Positions 8,100 to 17,181 of a stretch of 64,000 nt of DNA are shown piece by piece (within the stretch, counting starts at the first letter, position 1; each line of letters opens with the position of its first letter). The translations under genes were made by a program, and so were the position numbers. The DNA lies in contig JAHBWE010000005.1 in the NCBI GenBank assembly GCA_019637155.1, forward strand, positions 1-64,000, read 5' to 3'. The notes below the pieces were generated by a model. That model saw only the letters and a program-made list of their open reading frames with translations, made no database searches and had not been told where the DNA came from. The DNA comes from Labilithrix sp. Its GTDB lineage: Bacteria; Myxococcota_A; Polyangia; Polyangiales; Polyangiaceae.

Positions 8100-9261
8100 G
8101 GTGGGTCGGGTCGTCGTCGTCGTGAGCGTGTTGCTGCTGCCCACCGCCGCATGCAAGACCTCGTCGCGCGCCGCCTCTACCGTGACGCCCACCGTCGCCG
8201 ATCCGTACGCGGGGGCGAACTGCGCGGCGGTGCGGGCGCCGCGGGAGCCCGAGCTCATGGCGTGGGACGCAGAGAGCCGGGCGCAGCTCGACAAGCTCCG
8301 GCGGCGGGGCGTCGTCGCGGTTCGGTACCAGGCGAAGGGGTGCGAGGTCGAGCTCGAGCTCCTGCCGGGCTGCGTCGGGCCGAAGGACCGATACGTGTAT
8401 TCTCCCATGAGCTCGGCGGACACGCGGACCGCGCGCACGATCGACGAGCTCCTCGCCCAGCTCCCCGTCGGCGCCTCGAACCTGTCGATGACGCTGGGCG
8501 GACCGCGCGTCTTGCGCGCCGACTACAAGCTCGTCGGCGCCGCCGCGCTCCCGGTCGGCAGCACGATCACGGAGTACGACCTCGTCGGCCTCGATTGCAA
8601 GAAGGCCACCCACGTCGTGAGCGCGGTGTACGTCGGCGGCTTCGCGGTCGCGCAGGCGTCCCCGAACGCGACCGACAACGTGTTCTCCGGCGGCGGCGAG
8701 GCGCTCACGCGCGAGGGCTTCGCGCCGATCTGCCAGCGCGCCGAGGCGGAGGGCGTCGAGCTCTCCGGCTGCTCCGCGCCGCTCCGCGTCGCGCTCCTCC
8801 CGCTGAACGGCGAGGCGCCGCCGCCGACGTGCCCGGAGGGCTGGACCTTCGACGGCAAGCGCTGCGCGAAGGACGTGGTCGCGGAGACGCTCTGCTCGAC
8901 GTGGGGCGGCGCCGAGGACGGCTGCACGCACGCCGATCCGGACGCGGGGGCGGGGGAGGAGCGCGTCTTCGACGCCTCCACGGTGGAGCGCGTCGTCCGC
9001 GAGAAGAGCCCCCACACGAAGCGCAACTGCTGGGAGGCCGCGCCGGCGGGCCTCCGCAAGCTCAGCGTCACGATCTTCACGACGTTGAGCCCGGACGGCA
9101 AGGTCGCCTCCGCGGAGGCGCAGGGCATCACGGCGGAGGGCAACATGGACACCGCGAACGTCGTGGCGCGCTGCATCGCGAACGACGTGATGACCTGGGA
9201 GTTCCCGGCTCCGGACGCGAAGGTCACGTTCCAGCTCCCGTTCCACCTGCTGCGGCAATAG
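8098..9261 (+). CDS. Lipoprotein with AgmX/PglI-like C-terminal domain
   Basis: 387-residue exported protein. The N-terminus is a hydrophobic signal ending in LLLPTAACK, a slightly atypical lipobox. The middle has paired cysteines and a region CPEGWTFDGKRC. The last ~95 residues (CWEAAPAGLRKLSVTIFTT...) have the alternating pattern of the AgmX/PglI C-terminal domain of myxobacterial motility and TonB-like proteins: a Cys, a G-K-V segment, a second Cys and a closing FPAP..PF strand pattern. The role is unknown; surface or periplasmic assembly is plausible. A TATAGT hexamer at 8077-8082 is a possible -10 element, which would give an almost leaderless mRNA. GTG 8092 is another possible start. 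Confidence 0.7.
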   Translation: MVGRVVVVVSVLLLPTAACKTSSRAASTVTPTVADPYAGANCAAVRAPREPELMAWDAESRAQLDKLRRRGVVAVRYQAKGCEVELELLPGCVGPKDRYVYSPMSSADTRTARTIDELLAQLPVGASNLSMTLGGPRVLRADYKLVGAAALPVGSTITEYDLVGLDCKKATHVVSAVYVGGFAVAQASPNATDNVFSGGGEALTREGFAPICQRAEAEGVELSGCSAPLRVALLPLNGEAPPPTCPEGWTFDGKRCAKDVVAETLCSTWGGAEDGCTHADPDAGAGEERVFDASTVERVVREKSPHTKRNCWEAAPAGLRKLSVTIFTTLSPDGKVASAEAQGITAEGNMDTANVVARCIANDVMTWEFPAPDAKVTFQLPFHLLRQ

Positions 9262-9319
9262 CTCCGAACGCGTCGGGATTGCATCGAAACGGACGGCGGA
9301 CCCGTCTACCCTGGGCTTC

Positions 9320-9835
9320 GTGAGCCGCTTTCTTCGGTGGTCGCTTGTCGTCTTCGTCGTCCTTTGTGCCGCGTGCGCGAAGAAGCCGACGATGAAGGTT
9401 CATCACGCGGAGATGGCCGGCGTGCAGGTCGGCTTCCCGCCGAGCCTCGCCGTCCAGATGACGGTCGTGCTCGACGTCACGAACCCCAACAGCTACGACG
9501 TCGCGGTCCGCGCGATGCGGGGGAACGTGACGTTCATGGACCGCTACACGCTGCCCATCAACTGGTCGCCGGGCGGCGAGGGCGTATGGCTCCCGGCCGA
9601 TCGCACGACGCAGGTCCGCGTCCCGACCGCGATCCCAATCGACCTCGCGCTCCAGCTCACGCGCGAGGCGATGACGGGGGTAGTGAAGTACCACGTCGTC
9701 GGCAAGGCCGACGTCACCGCGACGCGCACGCTGAAGATCGAGAAGGACGACTACGAGGTCGACGAGAGCGGCTCGATCGCACGCCAGCAGATCGAGGCAA
9801 GCATCGCCGCGCTGGGCATCCCGTTCATGCGCTGA
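9320..9835 (+). CDS. LEA/WHy-domain-like lipoprotein
   Basis: 171-residue protein with a GTG start. The signal peptide ends in VVLCAAC, giving a lipidated Cys near residue 19. The body resembles the LEA-2/WHy fold: hydrophobic beta-strands with the hallmark VTNPNSYDV near residue 53, then GEGVWLPADRTTQVRVP. Such domains occur in envelope lipoproteins and are linked to desiccation or stress tolerance in other organisms. The gene stands alone; a palindromic stem-loop follows 13 bases after the stop. Domain identity is fairly sure, function is not. Confidence 0.72.
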   Translation: MSRFLRWSLVVFVVLCAACAKKPTMKVHHAEMAGVQVGFPPSLAVQMTVVLDVTNPNSYDVAVRAMRGNVTFMDRYTLPINWSPGGEGVWLPADRTTQVRVPTAIPIDLALQLTREAMTGVVKYHVVGKADVTATRTLKIEKDDYEVDESGSIARQQIEASIAALGIPFMR

Positions 9836-9848
9836 GGCTTTTCTTGTT

Positions 9849-9869
9849 CGAGAGGGCTCTGCCCTCTCG
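9849..9869. terminator. Perfect 9-bp stem-loop after the WHy lipoprotein gene
   Basis: CGAGAGGGC and GCCCTCTCG pair around a TCT loop, 13 bases after the stop codon. There is no T-run, so it would be an atypical terminator or a mRNA 3'-end stabiliser. The same element, including its flanking CTTGTTCG and CGAGCTCTCC, recurs at 23996-24030 after another plus-strand gene. It is also the founding unit of the tandem array that follows. Confidence 0.55.
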
Positions 9870-10435
9870 AGCTCTCCCGCCGGGGGTTTCTCCGCGCGCG
9901 GGGCGCGCTCCGACGCCCCCGGACCCCCGCAGAGGGGCCTGCCCGCTCCCTCTCGAGCTCACCCGCCGGGGGGTTCTCCGCGCGCGGTGCGCGCTTCGAC
10001 GCCCCCGGACCCCCGCAGAGGGGCCTGCCGGCTCTGCCCTCTCGAGCTCACCCGCCGGGGGTTTCTCCGCGCGCGGTGCGCGCTCCGACGCCCCCGGACC
10101 CCCGCAGAGGGGCTCTCGAGCTCCCTCTCGAGCTCACCCGCCGGGGGTTCTCCGCGCGCGGTGCGCGCTCCGACGCCCCCGGACCCCCGCAGAGGGGCCT
10201 GCCGGCTCTGCCCTCTCGAGCTCACCCGCCGGGGGTTTCTCCGCGCGCGGGGCGCGCTACGACGCCCCCGGACCCCCGCAGAGGGGCTGCCGGCTCTGCT
10301 CTCGAGCTCACCCGTCGGGGCCTCTCCGTGCGCGGGGCGCGCTCCGCCCCCGGAGGCCCGCAGAGGGGCTCTGCCGGCTCTGCCCTCTCGAGCTCTCCCG
10401 CCGGGGGCCTCTCCGCGCGCGGTGCCGCCGCCGAG
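9864..10435. repeat. Tandem repeat A: seven copies of an 86-89 bp GC-rich palindromic unit
   Basis: Units begin with CTCTCGAGCTC at 9864, 9950, 10039, 10125, 10213, 10299 and 10385. Each carries CCGCCGGGGG, the self-complementary CCGCGCGCGG, CCCCCGGACCCCCG and AGAGGGGC, in that order. Spacings of 86, 89, 86, 88, 86 and 86 are not multiples of three, so the reading frame is not kept from copy to copy and the long open frames here are unlikely to be genes. Units can fold into hairpins. With repeat B this fills most of the 1045-base gene-free stretch 9836-10880. Confidence 0.9.
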
Positions 10436-10480
10436 GGGCGCTTGTTCGAGAGTGGGTGCTCGCGCGGGGCTCCGCCGCCC

Positions 10481-10735
10481 GAGACGGGAGCCCGCCGCGA
10501 AGCAGCTGAGGGCAATGCAACCGCCGCGGAGCTCGAGACGGGAGCCCGCCGCGAAGCAGCTGAGGGCAACCGTCCCCGAGACGGGAGCCGCGAAGCAGCT
10601 GACGGCAATGCAACCGCCGCGGAACCCGAGACGGGAGCCCGCCGCGAAGCAGCTGAGGGCAATGCAACCGCCGCGGAACCCGAGACGGGAGCCCACCGCG
10701 AAGCAGCTGACGGCAACCGTCCCCGAGAAGGCAAC
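10481..10735. repeat. Tandem repeat B: five copies of a 43-54 bp unit
   Basis: Units start with GAGACGGGAGC at 10481, 10535, 10578, 10628 and 10682, and GAGACGGGCGG at 10750 is a diverged sixth start. The core is CGCCGCGAAGCAGCTGA then GGCAATGCAACCGCCGCGGA. Three spacings (54, 43, 50) precede a return to 54, so partial copies have been deleted. It directly follows repeat A and ends about 90 bases before the palindrome at 10824. Its unit differs from repeat A, so two independent expansions sit side by side. No gene is supported here. Confidence 0.85.
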
Positions 10736-10823
10736 CGCTCCGGACCCCCGAGACGGGCGGCGACCGCCGCGAACCAGCTGGTCGGTTTCGCGCGTAGCTC
10801 GCTGCGCAGTGGTCAAATGGTTC

Positions 10824-10841
10824 AACCACTTGCAAGTGGTT
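10824..10841. promoter_or_regulatory. 18-bp perfect palindrome upstream of beta-barrel gene
   Basis: AACCACTTGCAAGTGGTT is an exact inverted repeat without spacer, centred about 49 bases before the ATG at 10881. Position and symmetry fit an operator for a dimeric repressor or activator. The bases before it (GGTCAAATGGTTCAACC) also contain partial copies of the half-site. No matching regulator gene can be named. Confidence 0.5.
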
Positions 10842-10880
10842 CGATGACTGGACCGGAACTCGCATGGTCGGGGAGCGACG

Positions 10881-11870
10881 ATGCGGCGTTCTCTTTTCTC
10901 CAGGCTTTTCGTGTTTCTTGCCGTGGTTGGAGGGGTGGGGACCGCGCGCGTCGCGGCGGCGGCGGAGGAGGAGGCCAGCTGCGCGGTGGACAAACACGAA
11001 GGCTTCTCCGACGCGGACGCCGATGGCGTGGAGCAGATCGTCTGCCGCGCGGTGCGCGAGGCTGGGCGGAGCGGGCGCTTCCGCGTCCACCTCGGCAAGC
11101 TCGGGTCGAAGGTGATCCTCACGCTCGTCGAGCGCGCGCCGGACGGCGACCGCGACGAGCAGGTCATCCTCTCGGGCCTCGACGAGGTGAGCGTCGCGGC
11201 GCCGCGGCTGGTCGAGGCGAGCGCGGAGCAGAAGCCCGTCGCCGAGACGGTGACGGTGAACAACGTCGTCGGTGAGGAGACGCGCACGCCGAAGAAGCGC
11301 GCGTCGCACGTCCACGCGTGGATGGGCATGATCGGCGCGGGCGGCGCGGGCGCGATCGGAGCCGGCGCGAACCTCGCCATCTCGGCCGGCTCGGAGCGCT
11401 GGTCGTTCGTCGGCGATCTTCGCCTCGCCGGCGACGCGTTCAACAAGCCCGCGTCGGTCGCGGGCGCGATCGTCACGCTCGGCGCGGTCGACGTCGCGCG
11501 TGACGGCGACGCCGACTTCTCGTACGCGAGCCTCACCGGCGGCGCGCGCCACCACTTCGCCGGGACCGACTTCTCGCCCTTCGCCGGGCTCGGCCTCGGC
11601 GTCGACTTCATCGCGCGGAAGCAGACCGTGATGCACCACGGCGGCTACGTGAGCGAGGACCTGAAAGGGAAGGCGGGGCTCGCCGGCTACGCCGAGATCG
11701 GCCTCGATCTCATGCGCACGCACGTCGTCGGCGGCGCGATCACGCTGCGCGCCGACATGCCCGCGTTCGCGGTCGAGGAGCGGAAGCCCGACCCGACGAA
11801 CGATCGCCGCTACCTCCAGCGCTCGACCTACAGCCCGATCTTCTCCGCCGGCTTCGCGCTGCGCTTCTGA
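10881..11870 (+). CDS. Exported outer-membrane beta-barrel-like protein
   Basis: 329 residues. A clean Sec signal (MRRSLFSRLF... ending ARVAAAA) is preceded by a GGGAG ribosome site five bases from the ATG. Residues ~30-125 form a small alpha/beta-looking domain with a Cys pair (SCAVD, IVCRA). From ~140 the chain becomes alternating Gly/Ala/aromatic strands (GAGGAGAIGAGANLAIS, FSPFAGLGLGVDFIARKQ) ending in FSAGFALRF, whose terminal Phe is typical of BAM-inserted barrels. An 18-bp palindrome lies upstream. It could be a porin or a lineage-specific surface protein; no specific family is recognised. Confidence 0.7.
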   Translation: MRRSLFSRLFVFLAVVGGVGTARVAAAAEEEASCAVDKHEGFSDADADGVEQIVCRAVREAGRSGRFRVHLGKLGSKVILTLVERAPDGDRDEQVILSGLDEVSVAAPRLVEASAEQKPVAETVTVNNVVGEETRTPKKRASHVHAWMGMIGAGGAGAIGAGANLAISAGSERWSFVGDLRLAGDAFNKPASVAGAIVTLGAVDVARDGDADFSYASLTGGARHHFAGTDFSPFAGLGLGVDFIARKQTVMHHGGYVSEDLKGKAGLAGYAEIGLDLMRTHVVGGAITLRADMPAFAVEERKPDPTNDRRYLQRSTYSPIFSAGFALRF

Positions 11871-11916
11871 GCTCCAACTCCGCTTTCGATCTCCAACGTC
11901 GAGGAAACCACGTCGA

Positions 11917-13526
11917 ATGAAGCCTCTCGCCCTCTCGCAGAAACTCGCCGGCGCCGTCGCCGCGAGCGCCACGCTCGTCGCCTGCACCTCCGGGTGGGGC
12001 GCGTACGACAGCCCCGACTACGGCTACGGCCGCGGCGCGTCGACGAGCAGCAGCGGCTACTTCGTCGTCGACGGTGGCGCGCGCGGCAACAAGGACACGT
12101 ACCTCGACGCCGGGATCCGCGCCGAGTGCATCGACTGGAGCGGCTTCGGCGGTCGCGGCTGCTTCGACTGCGAGCCGCAGACGAACGACGAGCTCCTCAT
12201 CGCGTGCACCGACGCGCGCTACGAGGAGTTCGACGACGAGACGCGCATCGCCGGTTACTCCGCGGCGACCCCGCGTCCGGCGCTGCCGCCGCGCGGCCCC
12301 GACCTGCCGCCGTTCGTCGGCGACCATCCCTCCGAGCCGGGCGAGCCGCTCCCGCCCGCGCCGCCGTGCCCGATCTCCACGAAGCCGAACCCGGTGATGG
12401 TGCTCGGCGCGACGGGCTTGCCGTTCGAGACGATCGCGCGCGCGATGGGCTCGGCCGCGACCATCTTCTACGCGGAGCGGGGCTCGTGCGAAGGCGTCGC
12501 GAGCATGCTCATCGGCGAGCCGAAGCTCTCCGGCGAGATCGTCTACTTCGACGCCGACGGCACGAAGAACCGCTGCACGCTGAGCGGCGAGCACCCCGCC
12601 GACGTCACGACGTCCGCGCTCTTCGCGACGACGTGCGCCGGCGAGTCCGGCCTCTCCGAGCAGCTCACGCTCCCCGCCAACGTCGAGGACTACGTCGGCC
12701 CCGCCAACACCGTGATGTTCACGGTGCCGGCGACCGCGCGCGAGCGCGCGATCAGCGCCGCCGCGGCGTACAAGGTCTTCGGCTTCGGCGCGGGCTCCGG
12801 CGTCGCGCCGTGGACGAACGAGGAGCTCGTCTTCCGCCGCCGCGCGAGCTCCGGCAACCAGCAGACGGTGGCGCTCTCGCTCGGCCTCCCGCCCGACGCG
12901 CTCCGCGGCCGCGACGCGAACGGCTCGAGCAACATGCTCGCCGCGATCCGCACGTCGCCGAACCCGCAGGCCACGATCGGCTTCAGCTCCTCCGAGATCG
13001 TCGACCCGAACCGCGACGTCCTGAAGGCCCTCGCGTACAAGCACTACGTCCAGCCGGTCGCGTTCTACCCCGACAGCGATCCCGCGAGCTTCGATCGCCG
13101 CAACGTGCGCGACGGCCACTATTACATGTGGCTCCCGCTCCACGTGCTCGCGCGCACCAGCGCCGGCGAGCCGATCGCGGTCGCGAACCCGCACCTCGAT
13201 CCGACCGGCGCGAAGAAGTCGGCGCGCGACGACACCGTGCGGCGCCTCGTTTACGTGATGACGAGCCGCCAGGAGCCGCCGGTGCGCTCGGTCGATCTCT
13301 TCGGCGCGCTGAAGCGCACCGGCAACGTCCCGCAGTGCGCGATGCACGTCCAGCGCGCGCGCGAGGCCGCGCCGCTCGAACCGTACACCCCGACGTCGCC
13401 GTGCGACTGCGCCTTCGAGGCCGCCGCGCCCGGCGCGACGCCCCCCGAGTGCAAGCCGTGCGCGTCGAGCTTCGACTGCGCCGGCGACCGCCCCGTCTGC
13501 AGCTTCGGCTACTGCGAGGGGGCGCG

Positions 13527-13530
<4 letters not shown>
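11917..13530 (+). CDS. Exported protein, possibly PstS-like periplasmic-binding fold
   Basis: 537 residues. The N-terminal signal MKPLALSQKLAGAVAASATLVACT ends in an AC that could be lipidated. A Gly/Ser/Tyr-rich and Pro-rich linker (to ~150) precedes a globular region starting NPVMVLGATGLPFETIARAMG. That region, with RGSCEGVASML and later strands, resembles substrate-binding proteins of the phosphate type, but this is a weak resemblance. The C-terminus has a Cys-rich knot (CDCAFEA, CKPCASSFDCAG, CSFGYC). It sits 46 bases after the barrel gene and may be co-transcribed. Its TAG overlaps the ABC-F stop within one CTAG. Confidence 0.55.
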
Positions 13531-15230
<1,700 letters not shown>

Positions 15231-15271
15231 AGCGTGCTTCTCATAGCACGATCGTCGCCGCGCGTGGCCCG

Positions 15272-15568
15272 CTACTCCACGACGCAGCCGCGGCGAGCGT
15301 CGACGTAGCGAGCCTTCGCGCCCCAGAAGCCGATCGCCTGCGCCTCGACGCGCTTCTTCTCGTGGTCGATCGTGAGCGTGCGGACGTTCGGCACCTCGCG
15401 CGCCCACTCGCGGCAGTACGCGTCGTCGCGCTTCATCACGAAGACGCACGAGCACGTCATCTTCGCCGAGTACACCGTCAGCAGCTCGAGGTCGTTGTCC
15501 TCGTAGCGGCTGCACGCCGACGCGCCGACGACGAGCGCGGCCGCGGCGAGCGCCAGCCCGCGCTTCAC
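15272..15568 (-). CDS. Small lipoprotein downstream of serine hydrolase
   Basis: 98 residues, GTG start overlapping the serine hydrolase stop as GTGA. Signal MKRGLALAAAALVVGASACS gives a lipidated Cys near 19. The mature part has a CSC motif (MTCSCVFV), one further Cys (DAYCREW) and a late Cys (ARRGCVVE), perhaps forming two disulfides. Coupling to the hydrolase suggests a joint envelope role. No family recognised. Confidence 0.65.
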   Translation of the reverse strand: MKRGLALAAAALVVGASACSRYEDNDLELLTVYSAKMTCSCVFVMKRDDAYCREWAREVPNVRTLTIDHEKKRVEAQAIGFWGAKARYVDARRGCVVE

Positions 15569-16710
15569 GGCTCCCCCGTGAGCGCGAGCGCGAGCTTGAA
15601 GAAGCGGTTCACGTCGAGCGCCTCGTCGTCGCGATCGTCGCCGCTCCGGACGATGACGAGGTCCTTCGAGGGGATCACCGCGATGTACTGGCCCCAGTGG
15701 CCGATCGCTGAATACGTGTCTTCCGGGAGATCCGGCCACGGCTGCTCCGCGACGCCGGGGAGCTTCCGGTTGAGCCACAGCTGCCGCCCCTGCTGATCGG
15801 TCGCCCCCACGTCGTGGCGCTTCCGGAGGAACGCCTCGCTCGGCGTCGTCGCCTGCGCGATCCAGTCCTCCGGCAGCATGCGCCCGTTCTCCCAGCAGCC
15901 GTCGTTCAGCATGAAGAAGCCGAGGCGGCCCCAGTCCTCCGGCGGCGCCCACGAGTAGGCGCCGCCGACGCGGTGACCGGCGAGGTCCTGCTCGATCGTC
16001 ATCTCCTTGATCCCGAGCGGATCGAAGAGCACCGTCCACGGGTAGTCGTCGCCGAAGCGCGGGCGCATCGCGCGATCGACGGCGCCGCCGAGGAGCGTCG
16101 AGTCGCCGGTGGAGTAGCGGTACGCGGCGCCGGGCGCGTCGGAGCGATCGTGCTCGAGGACGAAGCTCGCCATGTCGCGGTGGCCCTCGCCGTAGAGCAT
16201 CGCGACGACGCTCGAGTCCTGGCGCGAGCCGTCGTCCTCGTAGTTCTCGGCCCAGTCGAAGCCGGAGGCGAACTCGAGCAGGTGCCGCACGGTGAGGTCG
16301 CAGCGACGGCCGAAGTCGGGGAAGAAGCGGCACATCGAGTCGTCGATCGCGAGCGCGCCGTGGGCGACCGCCATCCCGGTGAGGAGCTGCGTCACCGTCT
16401 TCGAGACCGACCACGCGAGGTGCGGGTTCGCGGCGGTGAAGCCGCGCCCGTAGTGCTCGTAGAACACGGCGCCTTGATGGATGACCATCAGCGCGTCGGT
16501 GCGGATCCCCTTCCGGTCCTCGTTCGCGCCCTCGAGCGTGAACATGTACTCCTCGAGCGCGCGCACGCGTTCGGGGAAGAGGCGCGCCGTCTCCTCGGTC
16601 CGCCGCGGGAACCCGTTCGTCGGCCACGCCGCCCGCGCCGGACACGGCGCCGCTTCCGCCGCCGCCGGCGCGACACAAACGAGCGCGACGGCCAGGAGCA
16701 CCGCCCTCAT
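15565..16710 (-). CDS. Secreted beta-lactamase-family serine hydrolase
   Basis: 381 residues with a Sec signal (MRAVLLAVALVCVAPAAAEAA). Class C beta-lactamase / penicillin-binding-protein-like fold: SxxK nucleophile motif SVSK near residue 105, tyrosine motif YSTG near 200, and a late HWGQY in place of KTG. This pattern resembles 6-aminohexanoate-dimer hydrolase and related esterases or amidases more than true beta-lactamases. The protein probably acts in the periplasm or outside the cell. The ATG overlaps the upstream stop (ATGA), and its own stop overlaps the small lipoprotein, so three genes are translationally coupled. Confidence 0.85.
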   Translation of the reverse strand: MRAVLLAVALVCVAPAAAEAAPCPARAAWPTNGFPRRTEETARLFPERVRALEEYMFTLEGANEDRKGIRTDALMVIHQGAVFYEHYGRGFTAANPHLAWSVSKTVTQLLTGMAVAHGALAIDDSMCRFFPDFGRRCDLTVRHLLEFASGFDWAENYEDDGSRQDSSVVAMLYGEGHRDMASFVLEHDRSDAPGAAYRYSTGDSTLLGGAVDRAMRPRFGDDYPWTVLFDPLGIKEMTIEQDLAGHRVGGAYSWAPPEDWGRLGFFMLNDGCWENGRMLPEDWIAQATTPSEAFLRKRHDVGATDQQGRQLWLNRKLPGVAEQPWPDLPEDTYSAIGHWGQYIAVIPSKDLVIVRSGDDRDDEALDVNRFFKLALALTGEP

Positions 16711-17165
16711 CGGAAGTGGATCTCCGCGCCGAGGGTGGCGGCGCCGCCGGTCGCGAGGCCGGTCGCGAGCGACATCAGCATGAGGTCCTTCGGCTCCGCG
16801 ACCCACGTCTTCGCGAGGAACGAGCCGGCGAGGACGAGGACCTGCGCGCCGAGCGCATAGAGGTACGGCTTGACGAAGCCGCTCCGCGCGCCGTCGCGGC
16901 TCCGCTCGAACGAGAGCGCGCCGGCCGCGATCGCGGGCGGGAGCGCCGCGGCGAGGAGCACGGCCGGGAGCGCCGACGTCAGGAGGCTCGGCGACGACTC
17001 ACCGACGAAGCGCGCGCCGGTGTAGACCGCCGGCGAGAGCAGCGTCGTCGTCCCCATCGACACCGCGAGCTCCCGCGCGATCGACGCGCGCGGCGGCTCC
17101 GCGTTCGCGCGGGACGCGATGGCGCTGCATACGAGCATGGTGAACAGCATCGGACGTAGTCGCAA
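16707..17165 (-). CDS. Small integral membrane protein
   Basis: 152 residues with a signal-like N-terminus and about three hydrophobic segments (LLTSALPAVLLAAALPPAIAAG, YLYALGAQVLVLAGSFLA and a Gly/Ala-rich C-terminal stretch). The TTG at 17165 is chosen because GGAGG lies six bases upstream, a strong ribosome site; ATG 17150 has none. It begins 16 bases after the FadL-like gene and overlaps the hydrolase start, linking the four genes. No family recognised. Confidence 0.6.
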   Translation of the reverse strand: MRLRPMLFTMLVCSAIASRANAEPPRASIARELAVSMGTTTLLSPAVYTGARFVGESSPSLLTSALPAVLLAAALPPAIAAGALSFERSRDGARSGFVKPYLYALGAQVLVLAGSFLAKTWVAEPKDLMLMSLATGLATGGAATLGAEIHFR

Positions 17166-17181
17166 ATCGGACCTCCGTGGA

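Noticed and set aside
9864..10435. Possible CRISPR array
   Set aside because: The repeats are head-to-tail without unique spacers, units are too long and no cas gene is present.
9959..11275. Long open frames on both strands through the repeat block
   Set aside because: Repeat units of 86-89 and 43-54 bp do not keep frame, composition is extreme, and stops are absent only because of GC content.
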